From CAIQPS01 sp964631965 (lineage in GTDB: Bacteria; Actinomycetota; Thermoleophilia; RBG-16-64-13), in NCBI GenBank assembly GCA_964631965.1, contig CAZWAR010000020.1, positions 1-32,692 on the forward strand: a stretch of DNA of 32,692 nt, in the 5' to 3' direction. Each line of letters starts with the position of its first letter. The stretch's first letter is position 1. This document shows, in pieces, positions 15,105 to 23,860 of the stretch. Both the position numbers and the translations under genes were made by a program. The notes beneath the pieces were generated by a model. It did no database searches and had not been told where the DNA came from. It saw only the letters and a list, made by a program, of their open reading frames with translations.

Positions 15105-16082
15105 GTGGATGGCAGAGCGGATCCCCAGGGGGATCCCGAGAAGGTCGAGCAACCCCTCAAGAAGGGCCAGAGGCCCGGGCGTCCCTTCCCCTCGGCCCAC
15201 GAGGATCGGCAGCGCGCTCTGATGGACGTGGAGACCCCGCAGACGGAGTCCCCGGCTTATCGGCTGAGCTACGAGGACCCCGACTTCCTCATGCGCGATG
15301 AACTTCGGGGGGCGCGGCTGCAGCTGGAATTCCTCAAGCCCGACCTCCTCATGAGCGACCGAGGCATCGGCGCGACAGTGGTCGTGTTCGGGAGCGCCCG
15401 CATCCCGGCGCCCGAGGATGCGGCGGATCGTCTGGCTGCGGCAGAAGGCGTGGCGGCCGAGAACCCGGACGACCCCGAAGCGGCATGGAGACTGCGCGCC
15501 ACCAAGAGCCTGGTGGCAAAAAGCCACTACTACGAGGAGGCCCGCCGCCTCGCCGGGATGATCTGCATGACCGAGCAGGCGCTCCCTCACGATGAGGCCT
15601 GCGTCCTCCATCACGAGGCAGGCTCGGTGGTGGTTGTGACCGGTGGGGGCCCGGGTGTCATGGAGGCGGCGAACCGTGGGGCCAACGAGCTCGGCATGGA
15701 GACGGTGGGCCTGAACATCGTGCTCCCCTTCGAGCAGATGCCCAACCGGTACATCACCCCGCACCTCTGCTTCAACTTCCACTACTTCGCCATCCGCAAG
15801 ATGCACTTCTTGCTTCGAGCCATTGCCCTCGTCGTGTTCCCCGGCGGCTATGGCACCTTGGACGAGCTCTTCGAGGTGCTGACCCTCATCCAGACGAAGA
15901 AGATCGATCCGATGCCGGTTCTCCTCTTCGGCAAGGACTATTGGGAGAGGTTGATCGACTTTGCCATGATGGTGGACGAAGGGGTGATCGCTCCCGCCGA
16001 CCTCGAGATCTTCCAATACGTCGATTCGGCCGAAGAAGCCTGGGAGATCCTGAGACCGGTCCTCATGGCAAACAGCAAGTAG
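15105..16082 (+). CDS. LOG-family protein (nucleoside 5'-monophosphate phosphoribohydrolase-like)
   Basis: A Rossmann-fold protein of the LOG / lysine-decarboxylase-like family; characterised members hydrolyse the N-glycosidic bond of (cytokinin) nucleoside monophosphates. The signature motifs are both present: GGGPGVMEAANRGA and PGGYGTLDELFEV. A first strand VVVFGSARI is followed by an unusual acidic/Ala-rich helix (PEDAADRLAAAEGV) before the rest of the fold. About 75 N-terminal residues precede the fold and are charged and Pro-rich. GTG 15105 is chosen because AAGGAGG at 15093-15099 lies 5 nt upstream; the frame is open much further back, but that part overlaps paaK. The product is 325 residues. 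It begins 65 nt after paaK and may be co-transcribed. Confidence 0.82.
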   Translation: MDGRADPQGDPEKVEQPLKKGQRPGRPFPSAHEDRQRALMDVETPQTESPAYRLSYEDPDFLMRDELRGARLQLEFLKPDLLMSDRGIGATVVVFGSARIPAPEDAADRLAAAEGVAAENPDDPEAAWRLRATKSLVAKSHYYEEARRLAGMICMTEQALPHDEACVLHHEAGSVVVVTGGGPGVMEAANRGANELGMETVGLNIVLPFEQMPNRYITPHLCFNFHYFAIRKMHFLLRAIALVVFPGGYGTLDELFEVLTLIQTKKIDPMPVLLFGKDYWERLIDFAMMVDEGVIAPADLEIFQYVDSAEEAWEILRPVLMANSK

Positions 16083-16222
16083 CCGGGATCACCGCCGCAA
16101 CCCGCCGCGAAACGGGGTGCGAAGCCGCCTTATGCTATGCTGAGGTATAGCGAAATGGACATTGCTGAAGATCCTCGAAGTCTCCGTGCTCGGCTCCTGC
16201 CCGCTTCCCGGGTGAATCCCCG

Positions 16223-17548
16223 ATGAATTCCCTCGCGCTTCAAATCGTCGGCGTCGTTCTTCTCATCCTGGTGAACGCGCTGTTCGTCGTGGCCGAGTTC
16301 GCCATCGTCAAGGTCCGCGACACCCGTGTGGCCGAGCTGGCGAGCAACGGAGGCCGCGCCGCCCGCGTGGCCCAGCACATCGTGAGCCATCTGGATGCCT
16401 ATCTCTCGGCCACACAGCTCGGCGTCACTCTGGCCAGCCTGGGACTCGGCTGGTTGGGAGCGAGTACCTTCGCGAGAGTCTTCGGACTCGCGATCAACCG
16501 TACGGCCGCAGCGATCATCGCCTTCGTGTTCGTCACCTTCCTCACCATCGTGTTCGGGGAGTTGGTACCCAGATCGTTCGCCATTCGCAAGGCTGAACGG
16601 GCTACCCTGGTGGTGTCGCTTCCCCTCAGGTGGTTCTACCTGGTCACTCGACCCTTCACCTGGCTCATGTACATCTCGACGGTCGGGATACTCATGCTCT
16701 TCCGAATCGAACCTGCCTCGGAGCGCGATCTCGCCTATTCGGAGGAAGAACTGCGCATGATCCTCGAGGCGAGCCAGGAGGGCGGACACATCGACGAGGT
16801 GGAGCAGGCCCTGATGCACAGGGCCCTCACCTTCGGCGACCGGACGGTCAGCGACATCATGGTGCCGCGTACCGAGACGGCCTTCCTGTCGACGTCGACC
16901 ACCGTGAGCGAGGCCATCACCGAGACCGAGGATACGAACCACACCCGCTACCCTGTGTTCGAAGAGGACGTCGACAACGTGGTGGGCTATATCCACGTGA
17001 AGGACCTCTACCGAGCGCCCCGGGCCAGCACCCTCCGCCGGCTGCTCCGGCCCATAGGGTTCATCGCCGAGACGGCCAACATCGAGATAGCACTGCAGCG
17101 TTTTCAAAGCACTCGGAATCCGCTCGCCATCGTTGTAGACGAGCACGGCGGCACGGCCGGGATAGTCACGATTCAGGACGTCGTGGAAGAACTTATCGGC
17201 GAGGTGCAGGATGAGTTCGACCTGGAGGCGCCGCCGGTCGAAGAACAGCTGGACGGTAGCTGGTCGGTCGATGGAGGCGCCCGTATCGACTATCTGGAGG
17301 AGACGCTGGGTATGCAACTTCTGGAGGAAGGCTTTCCCACTCTGGGAGGCCGGGTCTTCGAGCAGTTGCAGCGCAGGCCACGAGTCGGTGACGAGGTGCG
17401 GGTGGGCGATTTCCTGGCCAAGGTTACCGAGGTGGACGGCATGCGCATAGGCCGGGTGCTGCTAACGAAGATCGAGCGCGAACAAGCGGGGGGCGACGAG
17501 GCGGAGAGAGCAGAGCCCACGGAGCACTCCGCAAACGGCCGCGAGTGA
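16223..17548 (+). CDS. CNNM/CBS/CorC_HlyC-domain membrane protein (hemolysin C family)
   Basis: A 441-residue membrane protein of the CorC/CNNM group, whose members are linked to Mg2+ (and Co2+) efflux. The N-terminal DUF21/CNNM domain (about residues 1-190) has hydrophobic segments near 6-28, 65-90, 94-118 and 135-160, including GELVPRSFAIRKAE. It is followed by an acidic helix, a pair of CBS domains (about 205-330, starting at the typical MVPRTE motif) that bind adenine nucleotides, and a CorC_HlyC domain (about 345-425) with DGSWSVDGGARIDYLEE. No strong Shine-Dalgarno precedes ATG 16223. The stop TGA overlaps the start of the next gene (TGATG), implying coupling to the PPDK-like protein. 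Confidence 0.9.
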   Translation: MNSLALQIVGVVLLILVNALFVVAEFAIVKVRDTRVAELASNGGRAARVAQHIVSHLDAYLSATQLGVTLASLGLGWLGASTFARVFGLAINRTAAAIIAFVFVTFLTIVFGELVPRSFAIRKAERATLVVSLPLRWFYLVTRPFTWLMYISTVGILMLFRIEPASERDLAYSEEELRMILEASQEGGHIDEVEQALMHRALTFGDRTVSDIMVPRTETAFLSTSTTVSEAITETEDTNHTRYPVFEEDVDNVVGYIHVKDLYRAPRASTLRRLLRPIGFIAETANIEIALQRFQSTRNPLAIVVDEHGGTAGIVTIQDVVEELIGEVQDEFDLEAPPVEEQLDGSWSVDGGARIDYLEETLGMQLLEEGFPTLGGRVFEQLQRRPRVGDEVRVGDFLAKVTEVDGMRIGRVLLTKIEREQAGGDEAERAEPTEHSANGRE

Positions 17549-20500
17549 TGATGGAGCCCATCGACATCCAGATCCCCCTAGATTCGGACGCCCTTAGAGC
17601 GAACATCGGCAAGACGGCCCAGGAGGTCGTGATTCCGCCCCGCTATGCGCCCCTCATCGAGTCCGTGCAGGGCTACTACGGCGTTCGCGCCCCGCTCTCC
17701 GACACTCTCAGCGAGTACTTCCACACGTTTCGCAATGTGGACTCGCTCATCGACGGATTCCAGACGATCCTGCTCCGTAATTGGACGTACTTCGAGCGCT
17801 CGGACGACAGGACCCATCTGTTCACGCTCCTCTCCGAACTCGTCCTCGACCTGCTCGATACGCCTCTCTCCACCCAGCAGACCTCGCTCCTCCTTCGGCA
17901 ACTCGTCACCTGGAGCACCACGGCTCTCACGGGCCCGCACGCCGGCTCCTACGACGAACCCCTGCGGACCATCGCCGAGACACTCTGCCGTGAGCTTCCC
18001 CTACGCACGTTCGCCTTCTTGGAACGCGACACCCTCATCCACACCCTAGTGCGACACGCCGCCAAACGTCCGGCTCTGCGACCGGCGTTCTCGAGCCTTT
18101 TCCGCTCCCTCCTGCTTATCGGCTACCGGCTCCTGGCGGAGCGGCTACCCCTGCCGGCCTGGGCCGCGTCGTCCGATGCCGAACTCACCGACAAGCAGGC
18201 CGTGGCCGACCGCTTTGCCGACTTGGCCCCGGAAGCGGTGGCGCGGTTGATCGACCGGGCGGGGTCTGTGTCCGACGAGGAGTTGCTCGGTTCCGACCTG
18301 CCTGCCTTTTCCACGCTCCTGGACTGGGCCATCGACCAGGTGTTCCGCATCGACAACATCGGCGACCGCTTTGCAGTCTGCCTGTACTTCCTCAAGGACG
18401 ACACCCTGGGATACCGGCAGAACGAGGTGATGGTGGATCTCCTCGGTGTCGTACGGCAACTGATGAGCCCCGAGCGGCGGATGGACGTGGACCGGATCCT
18501 GGCCCGCCTCACCCGTTTCTTCCGTCAGCGTGACAACCAGTTCCTCCTGATGCGCTTCCAGTGCTACGAGGCCATAGGGGTGGCCATAGGCCAGGCGGGG
18601 AACGTTGTGGCGGCCGATCACCTCATCGAGGACGTGCTTTCCTGGAAGTTCCAGTACCCGGAGATCCAGGGGGCGACGGACGACTGGGAGACTGTGGTGA
18701 ACCCCTACCACCTGCCCAAGATCCGCTGCTGGATGCATATCATCGAGTCCAACCCCGCCCTGTACGAGCGGCTGGCTGCAGCCTTGAACGTCCAACTCCG
18801 GCTGGGAGGCGTCTATATCGCCGACACCGACCTGTTCCAGCGAGACGTCAGTCGGTTCCTGAATGCGGACATCAGGCCCATCTACTTCGTCGTCAAGCAG
18901 CTACTCCGCGCTTTCCCCGTGTACTTCAACGACGTGGGCGCCGAGGGTGAGCTGCGGGCCGTGTCCACCGAATTGGACGAGATCTGCCAGCGGCAGGACA
19001 CTCTCATGCATTTCGTGCGCAAGCAATCGCATGCCGAGTCGTCTAACCGCCTGGTGGATTTCAGCCGCGAGATACTCGGCTACTGGGTGACGCTCGATCC
19101 CACCCCGCTGCAGCCCTACCTGTCGGTCAACACCTTCAACGCGGTCAGAGAAGAGGGCGATTGGGCCGTCGGCCCGCACGAGGTGCTGATGCGGCTGGAG
19201 AAGGTGTTCGGTCTGGTCCCCGGGGACGGGCCGCACGCCGCTCCGCCGGCGTTGGGCAACGACGCGCAGGATAATGGAGCCCGAAGCGGCCGAGCGGGCG
19301 GCGACCAAGGCCGTGACCAGGACTCCGACGGGGAGGCCTACCGTTCGCCGGACGGCTCTCCGATATCGGACGACGCCGCCGACCCGGTTGCCGAACTGAT
19401 CGACTGCCTGGTGGCTCTTTCTCCGGACTCGCTATCCCATCTGCTGGATGTGCTCCCTGATAGCGGCGAATCCGAGGCGACCGCCCGGCGGAGGGTGGCT
19501 CTGATGGTGCGCACCCACCAGCTCCTCAGGGGAAAGTACTCCCTCTCGACAGACAACATCGCCGAGGCCGTGAGCCACCACCTGCAGCTCGAGGCCAAGA
19601 AGAGGCTGCGTTTCGTGAAGGCCTTGGAGGCCTGGAGGGGCGACACCGACGCGCTGACCCGCGACCGGCTGATCGACGCCTCCCTCACAGTGCTCGAGGA
19701 ACTGCAGAAGATCATCCTCAGTCCGGAGCCGTCCAGCGCGGTGGAGAACATATACCAGAAGCGCCACATAGCGGCCGGCATCCCCTCGATCTACGGGAAC
19801 TACGGCGAGCCCAAGTTCGACGCGTTGGGGCTGTCCTTCCGAGTGGAACGGCTGGTGGGCATCCTTCTGGACGACCTGGTGACGCGGGGTGTGGAACCGT
19901 ACGTTACCCGCGACACCCTGCGCCACACTGCCGAGACCATCCGCCGGTTCGAACGCGCCCTCGCCGCCGATGGCGTCGATTCCCGGAACCTGGGCGCCAA
20001 TCTGCGCCTGCTGGAATCCAGCTTCAGCAGCCACAACTTCACGTTTCACCAATATCAGAACGTGTTCCAATTTCTGATGGGGTCGGTCACCCAGCTCTCG
20101 CGAACCTCCATCCTGAGCCACGACCAGGTCCTTCACACAGTGCTCAAGCACGATCCCCGGCAATGCGTGGCCCGCTGCATGTCCATAGACGCCGTGGCCG
20201 AGATGGTGCTGCGCGAGGTGCTGGTGTCCGCGCTGGGGATGCAGTCGCTGGACCGCTACATGTCCACCGTGACCCGACAGATATCCGTGCTCACCGACAA
20301 ACTGAGCAACACGGCGCTCACCCGCATGATGAACTACGACCCGGAACGCCTGCTGTCGCGCATTCACCGGCCGAACAAGCGGACCGACGACCAGATGACC
20401 CTGGGCTTCAAGGGCCTCGGCCTCAAGCAGATGGCCGCCTACAAGCACCAGGTGCCCCAGGGCTTCATCCTCAGCACCGAGCTGTTCAGCGCGATGCCTG

Positions 20501-21873
20501 CGATGGCGCACCGCCCGCTCTACGAAGATACGCTCGACCGCGTGCAAAAGGCCATCGGTGACCTGGAGAAGGAAACCGGGCTCCGGCTCGGCGACCCCAA
20601 CCGGTTACTCACGCTCTCCATCCGCTCGGGCGCGGCCATATCCATGCCCGGGCTCATGATGACCTTCGTCGACGTCGGCCTCAACGACAGGCTGGCCGAG
20701 GCGCTATCGCGGAAGTCCGGCTTCGAATGGGCCGCCTGGGATTCGTACCGTCGCTTCCTCCAGACCTGGGCCATGGCCTCTGGGATAGACCGGGACATTT
20801 TCGACGGCATCATGGTGGAGTTCAAGACCCGGTACGGGGTGGAGCGCAAGTCCGACTTCCTGCCCCGACACATGAAGGAGATGGCCTTCGCCTACAAGAA
20901 GGCGGCGCGCGAACGGGGGGTCCGCTATGTGGACGACCCGTTCCGACAGGTCGTGGCCTGCATACGCAAGGTCCTCGGCTCCTGGGATTCGCCCGAAGCG
21001 AAACTCTACCGCCAGTACCTTGGCGTCGCAGAGGAGTGGGGCACGGCGGTGGTGGTGCAACGCATGGTGTTCGGAAACCTCAGCCATAAGTCCGGTGCGG
21101 GCGTCACCTTCACCCGCAACCCGCTCGAGCCGCACAGCAATCAGGTACGACTGTTCGGCGACTTCACCGCCCGCAGCCAGGGCGAGGACCTGGTGGCCGG
21201 GCTGGTGTTCCCCTGGCCCGTGTCCGAGGCTCAGCGGCTCGGCAGTCAGACATACAAGGGTCTGGAACACTCTCTGGAGAAAGACCATCCGCGCGTCTAT
21301 CAGGCGCTGCTGAGCGTGGCTCGCGACCTGGTGGGATCCCGGGAGCACGACCCGCAGGAGATCGAGTTCACCTTCGAGTCCGACGACCCGGCCGACCTCT
21401 ATATCCTCCAGAAGCGGGCCATGGTCCAGGAGCAGACCAGCGACTCCCCCTACTTCGACACGTCGGCGAAAGGATTCGGACCCGCGGTCGCCGTTGGGAT
21501 GGGGGTGGCCGGAGGGGCCTATTCCGGGAGGGCGGCTATCAACATGGACCAGATAGACGCGCTCATGGAGGAGGATCCCGACGAAGCCATCATTCTGCTC
21601 AGGCCGGACACCGTCCCCGAGGACATTGCGATGATCACCCGGTCCTCGGGTCTCCTGACCGCCCGGGGTGGAGCCACCTCACATGCCGCCGTCACCGCGA
21701 AGCGTCTGGGCAAGACCGCGGTGGTGGATTGCCGGTCGCTCAAGGTGGACGAGCGTCGCGGGGTCGCCAGTCTGGCGGGGCACGAGTTGCAGGCCGGCGA
21801 CTGGCTGAGCATCGACGGGCGAACGGGGAACATATTTCTCGGCCGGATCCCCACCATCGCGCGGGTCCTCTAG
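17548..21873 (+). CDS. Very large PPDK-like protein: ATP-grasp and phosphohistidine domains without the PEP-binding barrel
   Basis: A 1441-residue protein. The last 500 residues resemble pyruvate phosphate dikinase: FKGLGLKQMA (from about 954), IRSGAAISMPGLMMTFVDVG, WGTAVVVQRMVFGN, SGAGVTFTRNP, QGEDLVAGLVFP and YILQKRA of the ATP-grasp part, then RPDTVPEDIAMI and the phosphohistidine motif GGATSHAAV with His1379. The chain ends about 60 residues later, where true PPDK would continue into a PEP/pyruvate TIM barrel. Residues 1 to about 930 are an alpha-helical region I cannot assign, interrupted by a Gly/Asp-rich linker (about 565-615). It could phosphorylate its own His from ATP, but the acceptor is unknown. 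ATG 17548 overlaps the previous stop (TGATG); GTG 17545 is an alternative. Confidence 0.82.
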   Translation: MMEPIDIQIPLDSDALRANIGKTAQEVVIPPRYAPLIESVQGYYGVRAPLSDTLSEYFHTFRNVDSLIDGFQTILLRNWTYFERSDDRTHLFTLLSELVLDLLDTPLSTQQTSLLLRQLVTWSTTALTGPHAGSYDEPLRTIAETLCRELPLRTFAFLERDTLIHTLVRHAAKRPALRPAFSSLFRSLLLIGYRLLAERLPLPAWAASSDAELTDKQAVADRFADLAPEAVARLIDRAGSVSDEELLGSDLPAFSTLLDWAIDQVFRIDNIGDRFAVCLYFLKDDTLGYRQNEVMVDLLGVVRQLMSPERRMDVDRILARLTRFFRQRDNQFLLMRFQCYEAIGVAIGQAGNVVAADHLIEDVLSWKFQYPEIQGATDDWETVVNPYHLPKIRCWMHIIESNPALYERLAAALNVQLRLGGVYIADTDLFQRDVSRFLNADIRPIYFVVKQLLRAFPVYFNDVGAEGELRAVSTELDEICQRQDTLMHFVRKQSHAESSNRLVDFSREILGYWVTLDPTPLQPYLSVNTFNAVREEGDWAVGPHEVLMRLEKVFGLVPGDGPHAAPPALGNDAQDNGARSGRAGGDQGRDQDSDGEAYRSPDGSPISDDAADPVAELIDCLVALSPDSLSHLLDVLPDSGESEATARRRVALMVRTHQLLRGKYSLSTDNIAEAVSHHLQLEAKKRLRFVKALEAWRGDTDALTRDRLIDASLTVLEELQKIILSPEPSSAVENIYQKRHIAAGIPSIYGNYGEPKFDALGLSFRVERLVGILLDDLVTRGVEPYVTRDTLRHTAETIRRFERALAADGVDSRNLGANLRLLESSFSSHNFTFHQYQNVFQFLMGSVTQLSRTSILSHDQVLHTVLKHDPRQCVARCMSIDAVAEMVLREVLVSALGMQSLDRYMSTVTRQISVLTDKLSNTALTRMMNYDPERLLSRIHRPNKRTDDQMTLGFKGLGLKQMAAYKHQVPQGFILSTELFSAMPAMAHRPLYEDTLDRVQKAIGDLEKETGLRLGDPNRLLTLSIRSGAAISMPGLMMTFVDVGLNDRLAEALSRKSGFEWAAWDSYRRFLQTWAMASGIDRDIFDGIMVEFKTRYGVERKSDFLPRHMKEMAFAYKKAARERGVRYVDDPFRQVVACIRKVLGSWDSPEAKLYRQYLGVAEEWGTAVVVQRMVFGNLSHKSGAGVTFTRNPLEPHSNQVRLFGDFTARSQGEDLVAGLVFPWPVSEAQRLGSQTYKGLEHSLEKDHPRVYQALLSVARDLVGSREHDPQEIEFTFESDDPADLYILQKRAMVQEQTSDSPYFDTSAKGFGPAVAVGMGVAGGAYSGRAAINMDQIDALMEEDPDEAIILLRPDTVPEDIAMITRSSGLLTARGGATSHAAVTAKRLGKTAVVDCRSLKVDERRGVASLAGHELQAGDWLSIDGRTGNIFLGRIPTIARVL

Positions 21874-21967
21874 CGTTCCGTCAGGCAGCGTTTGGTCGTC
21901 ACCAGCCGGCACCCGCCACACCACCCGAAGACATGTGTGACGACCGGACCGGTGGTAGTGTTAGAAG

Positions 21968-21983
21968 GGTCGTGGATACGACC
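21968..21983. repeat. Inverted repeat upstream of gap
   Basis: GGTCGT (21968-21973) and ACGACC (21978-21983) are perfect 6-bp arms around GGAT, 30 nt before the gap start codon. It may be an operator or an mRNA stem in the leader. The rest of the 139-nt gap shows no convincing promoter. Confidence 0.35.
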
Positions 21984-22012
21984 ATGTCGGAGAAACGACG
22001 AAAGGAAGAACG

Positions 22013-23210
22013 ATGGCTGCCCCGCGGACCCTTGGTATCAACGGACTCGGCCGCATCGGCAAGTTGACCCTCTGGTACCACCTCGCTCACGATGACTTCG
22101 ACACCGTGGTGGTCAATGTCGGACGTCCGGTAGGCACGTCCCTCCAGTCTGTTCTCGAAAGACAGCACGTATGGTCCGCTGCACCGCTGGCTGGGCGGGT
22201 GCTACGCCCAGCGCGACCTGCAGGTGATCGACGAGGCGAAGGGGCTCTGCAGGGTCCACGGCAAGGACGTGGTGGTCCTGCGCCAGGCTCGCGACCCTAA
22301 GGACATTCCCTGGCGCGAGTACAACGTACCGCTGGTAGTCGACTGCACAGGGATCTTCCGCGACCCCTATGCCGAAGGCTCCGACGGTAAGGGGGCCATT
22401 AGGGGCCACCTGGCCGCCGGAGCCCGGGCGGTTGTGATCAGCTCTCCGTTCAAGAGCAAGGTCAAGGGCGTCCCGTTGCCGGATGACGCAGCCGTCCTCA
22501 TTCACGGGATCAACCACCTCGATTACGATCCTGGCAAGCACAAGATCCTGTCGGCTGCTTCCTGCACCACCACGGGTCTCGCCCACATGATGAAGCCGCT
22601 CTTGGCCCGCGATCTCACCGGCAACATGATCACTGCCGGAATGAGCACCGTACACGCGGTTACCAACAGCCAGCCTCTCCTCGATGCGGTGCCTGGCGCC
22701 AACGCCACGGACCTGCGCAAGACCCGCGGGGGGATGGACAACATCGTCATCACTTCCACGAACGCCGCGAAGGCGCTCGAGCAGGTCATGCCGGAGATCG
22801 CTCGGATCGGCTTCATGGCCGACTCCGTGCGTATTCCTCTTGCCAGCGTCAGCCTGATCGTTCTGAATGTGACCTTCCAGGCGGAAGAACGCATGGATGG
22901 CACCGTGGACATCGATCGCGAGGCCATCAACGACATCTACAGGGAGGCGGCAGGGGGCGAGTCCAGAGGCCTCCTGAAGTTCAGCATGGAACAGAACGTG
23001 TCGGCCGATATGCTCGGCGAGGACGCGGCCGTGGTCATCGAGGGTGTGGAGACCCACACCCGCACGGGGTTTGTGGATGTGCGCATCGAGGGCGTGCAGC
23101 ATCGCATTCCGGTCACCCACGTGAAGATCTTCGGTTGGTACGACAACGAGATGGGGAGCTACACCTATCGGCTCGGGGAACTCACCACCCACGTGGCGAA
23201 GACGCTGTAA
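22013..23210 (+). pseudogene. gap: Glyceraldehyde-3-phosphate dehydrogenase, interrupted by a frameshift
   Basis: GAPDH oxidises glyceraldehyde 3-phosphate to 1,3-bisphosphoglycerate in glycolysis. The first frame (ATG 22013, Shine-Dalgarno AAAGGAAG) gives GINGLGRIGKLTLW and VVVNVGRPVGTSL, the NAD(P)-binding half. Homology then moves to another frame, which reads FSKDSTYGPLHRWLGG and runs to the stop at 23210. It includes the catalytic Cys segment SAASCTTTG, STVHAVTNSQ and WYDNEMGSYTYRL. The shift lies between about 22139 and 22158; the downstream frame is closed at TAG 22131. Few residues separate GTSL from KDSTYG, so some bases (perhaps 11) may be missing, not just one. It may be a real mutation, an assembly or sequencing error, or recoding. 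NVG in place of the usual ND after the second strand suggests altered NAD/NADP preference. Confidence 0.85.
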
Positions 23211-23221
23211 CGCGGACCAGC

Positions 23222-23244
23222 GGGCGCGCGTGAACGGCGCGCCC
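23222..23244. terminator. Bidirectional hairpin between gap and the phosphodiesterase gene
   Basis: GGGCGCGC (23222-23229) and GCGCGCCC (23237-23244) form a perfect 8-bp stem with a 7-nt loop. It sits in the 47-nt space between two converging stops. There is no U-tract, as for the other hairpins in this window. Confidence 0.55.
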
Positions 23245-23257
23245 AACGCTCCTCCCC

Positions 23258-23860
23258 CTAGCCCCCCTGGAGCGTGACGATCACGGCGGCCACCCGGGCA
23301 GTGCCGGATTCGGGAAGAGCGGCGTCTCCGCGCGGCAACCGGATCTCCATCCGGGCCATCGTTCGCGGCCGGCCGAACCGGCGCGGCCCCGCCGACCCAG
23401 GGTTCAGGTAGAGGACGCCACCGCGCCACTCGATGGCCGCGACGTGGCTGTGCCCGGAGACAACCACCAAGGGCCCTCCGACGTGGCCGGCCCCGTCTAT
23501 CCGCAGCGTGGTGTGGCTCACCACGACACGCACTCCCGCCAGTTCCACCTCGGCTCGGGGCGGCAGAGCATCGGCCCAATTCCCCATGTCCACATTGCCC
23601 CGCACCGCCGTCACCGGCGCGATGAGCCGCAGAGCCCGAAGCACCTCGGAGGTCCCCACGTCGCCCGCGTGGATGATGTGGTCCACCCCTTCGAGCCCCT
23701 CGGCCACTTCAGGGTAGAGGTGGCCGTGGGTGTCGGAGAGGACTCCCACCGCAAGCAGGGTCGAGCGGGAGGCGGAGAGCGGATCACCTTTCTCCAGACC
23801 CGAGGACGCAGCAGCGACGGACTCATCCGGGTACGGAGCCGTGGAAGATGACCGGTTCAT
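23258..23860 (-). CDS. MJ0936/YfcE-family metallophosphoesterase
   Basis: A 200-residue calcineurin-like phosphodiesterase. The metal-binding motifs are in order: GVLSDTHGHL (DxH), HAGDVG (GDxx), RGNVD (GNxD), VVSHT, and GHSHVA near the end, followed by NPGSAGPRR. The true nucleotide or phosphodiester substrate is unknown. About 35 residues of poorly conserved text precede the fold, and the C-terminus carries an extra hydrophobic strand. ATG 23860 overlaps the stop of the preceding Fe-S gene (ATGA), so it is the last gene of the kor-activase operon. Its biochemical link to that operon is unclear. Confidence 0.85.
   Translation of the reverse strand: MNRSSSTAPYPDESVAAASSGLEKGDPLSASRSTLLAVGVLSDTHGHLYPEVAEGLEGVDHIIHAGDVGTSEVLRALRLIAPVTAVRGNVDMGNWADALPPRAEVELAGVRVVVSHTTLRIDGAGHVGGPLVVVSGHSHVAAIEWRGGVLYLNPGSAGPRRFGRPRTMARMEIRLPRGDAALPESGTARVAAVIVTLQGG

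Noticed and set aside
14829..16016. 395-residue minus-strand frame opposite the LOG-family gene
   Set aside because: His/Glu-rich antisense translation typical of a shadow frame; the plus strand has the signature motifs.
16130..17317. 395-residue minus-strand frame opposite the CNNM/CBS gene
   Set aside because: The plus strand encodes a complete CNNM-CBS-CorC protein; the antisense text is low-information.
22139..22164. Programmed frameshift signal in gap
   Set aside because: The only slippery-looking string is a short GAAAG and there is no clear stimulatory structure; the reduced spacing to KDSTYG points to a deletion or error, not recoding.
22113..23579. 488-residue minus-strand frame across gap and the intergenic hairpin
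   Set aside because: It covers both a recognisable gap gene and the terminator, and has no recognisable domain.
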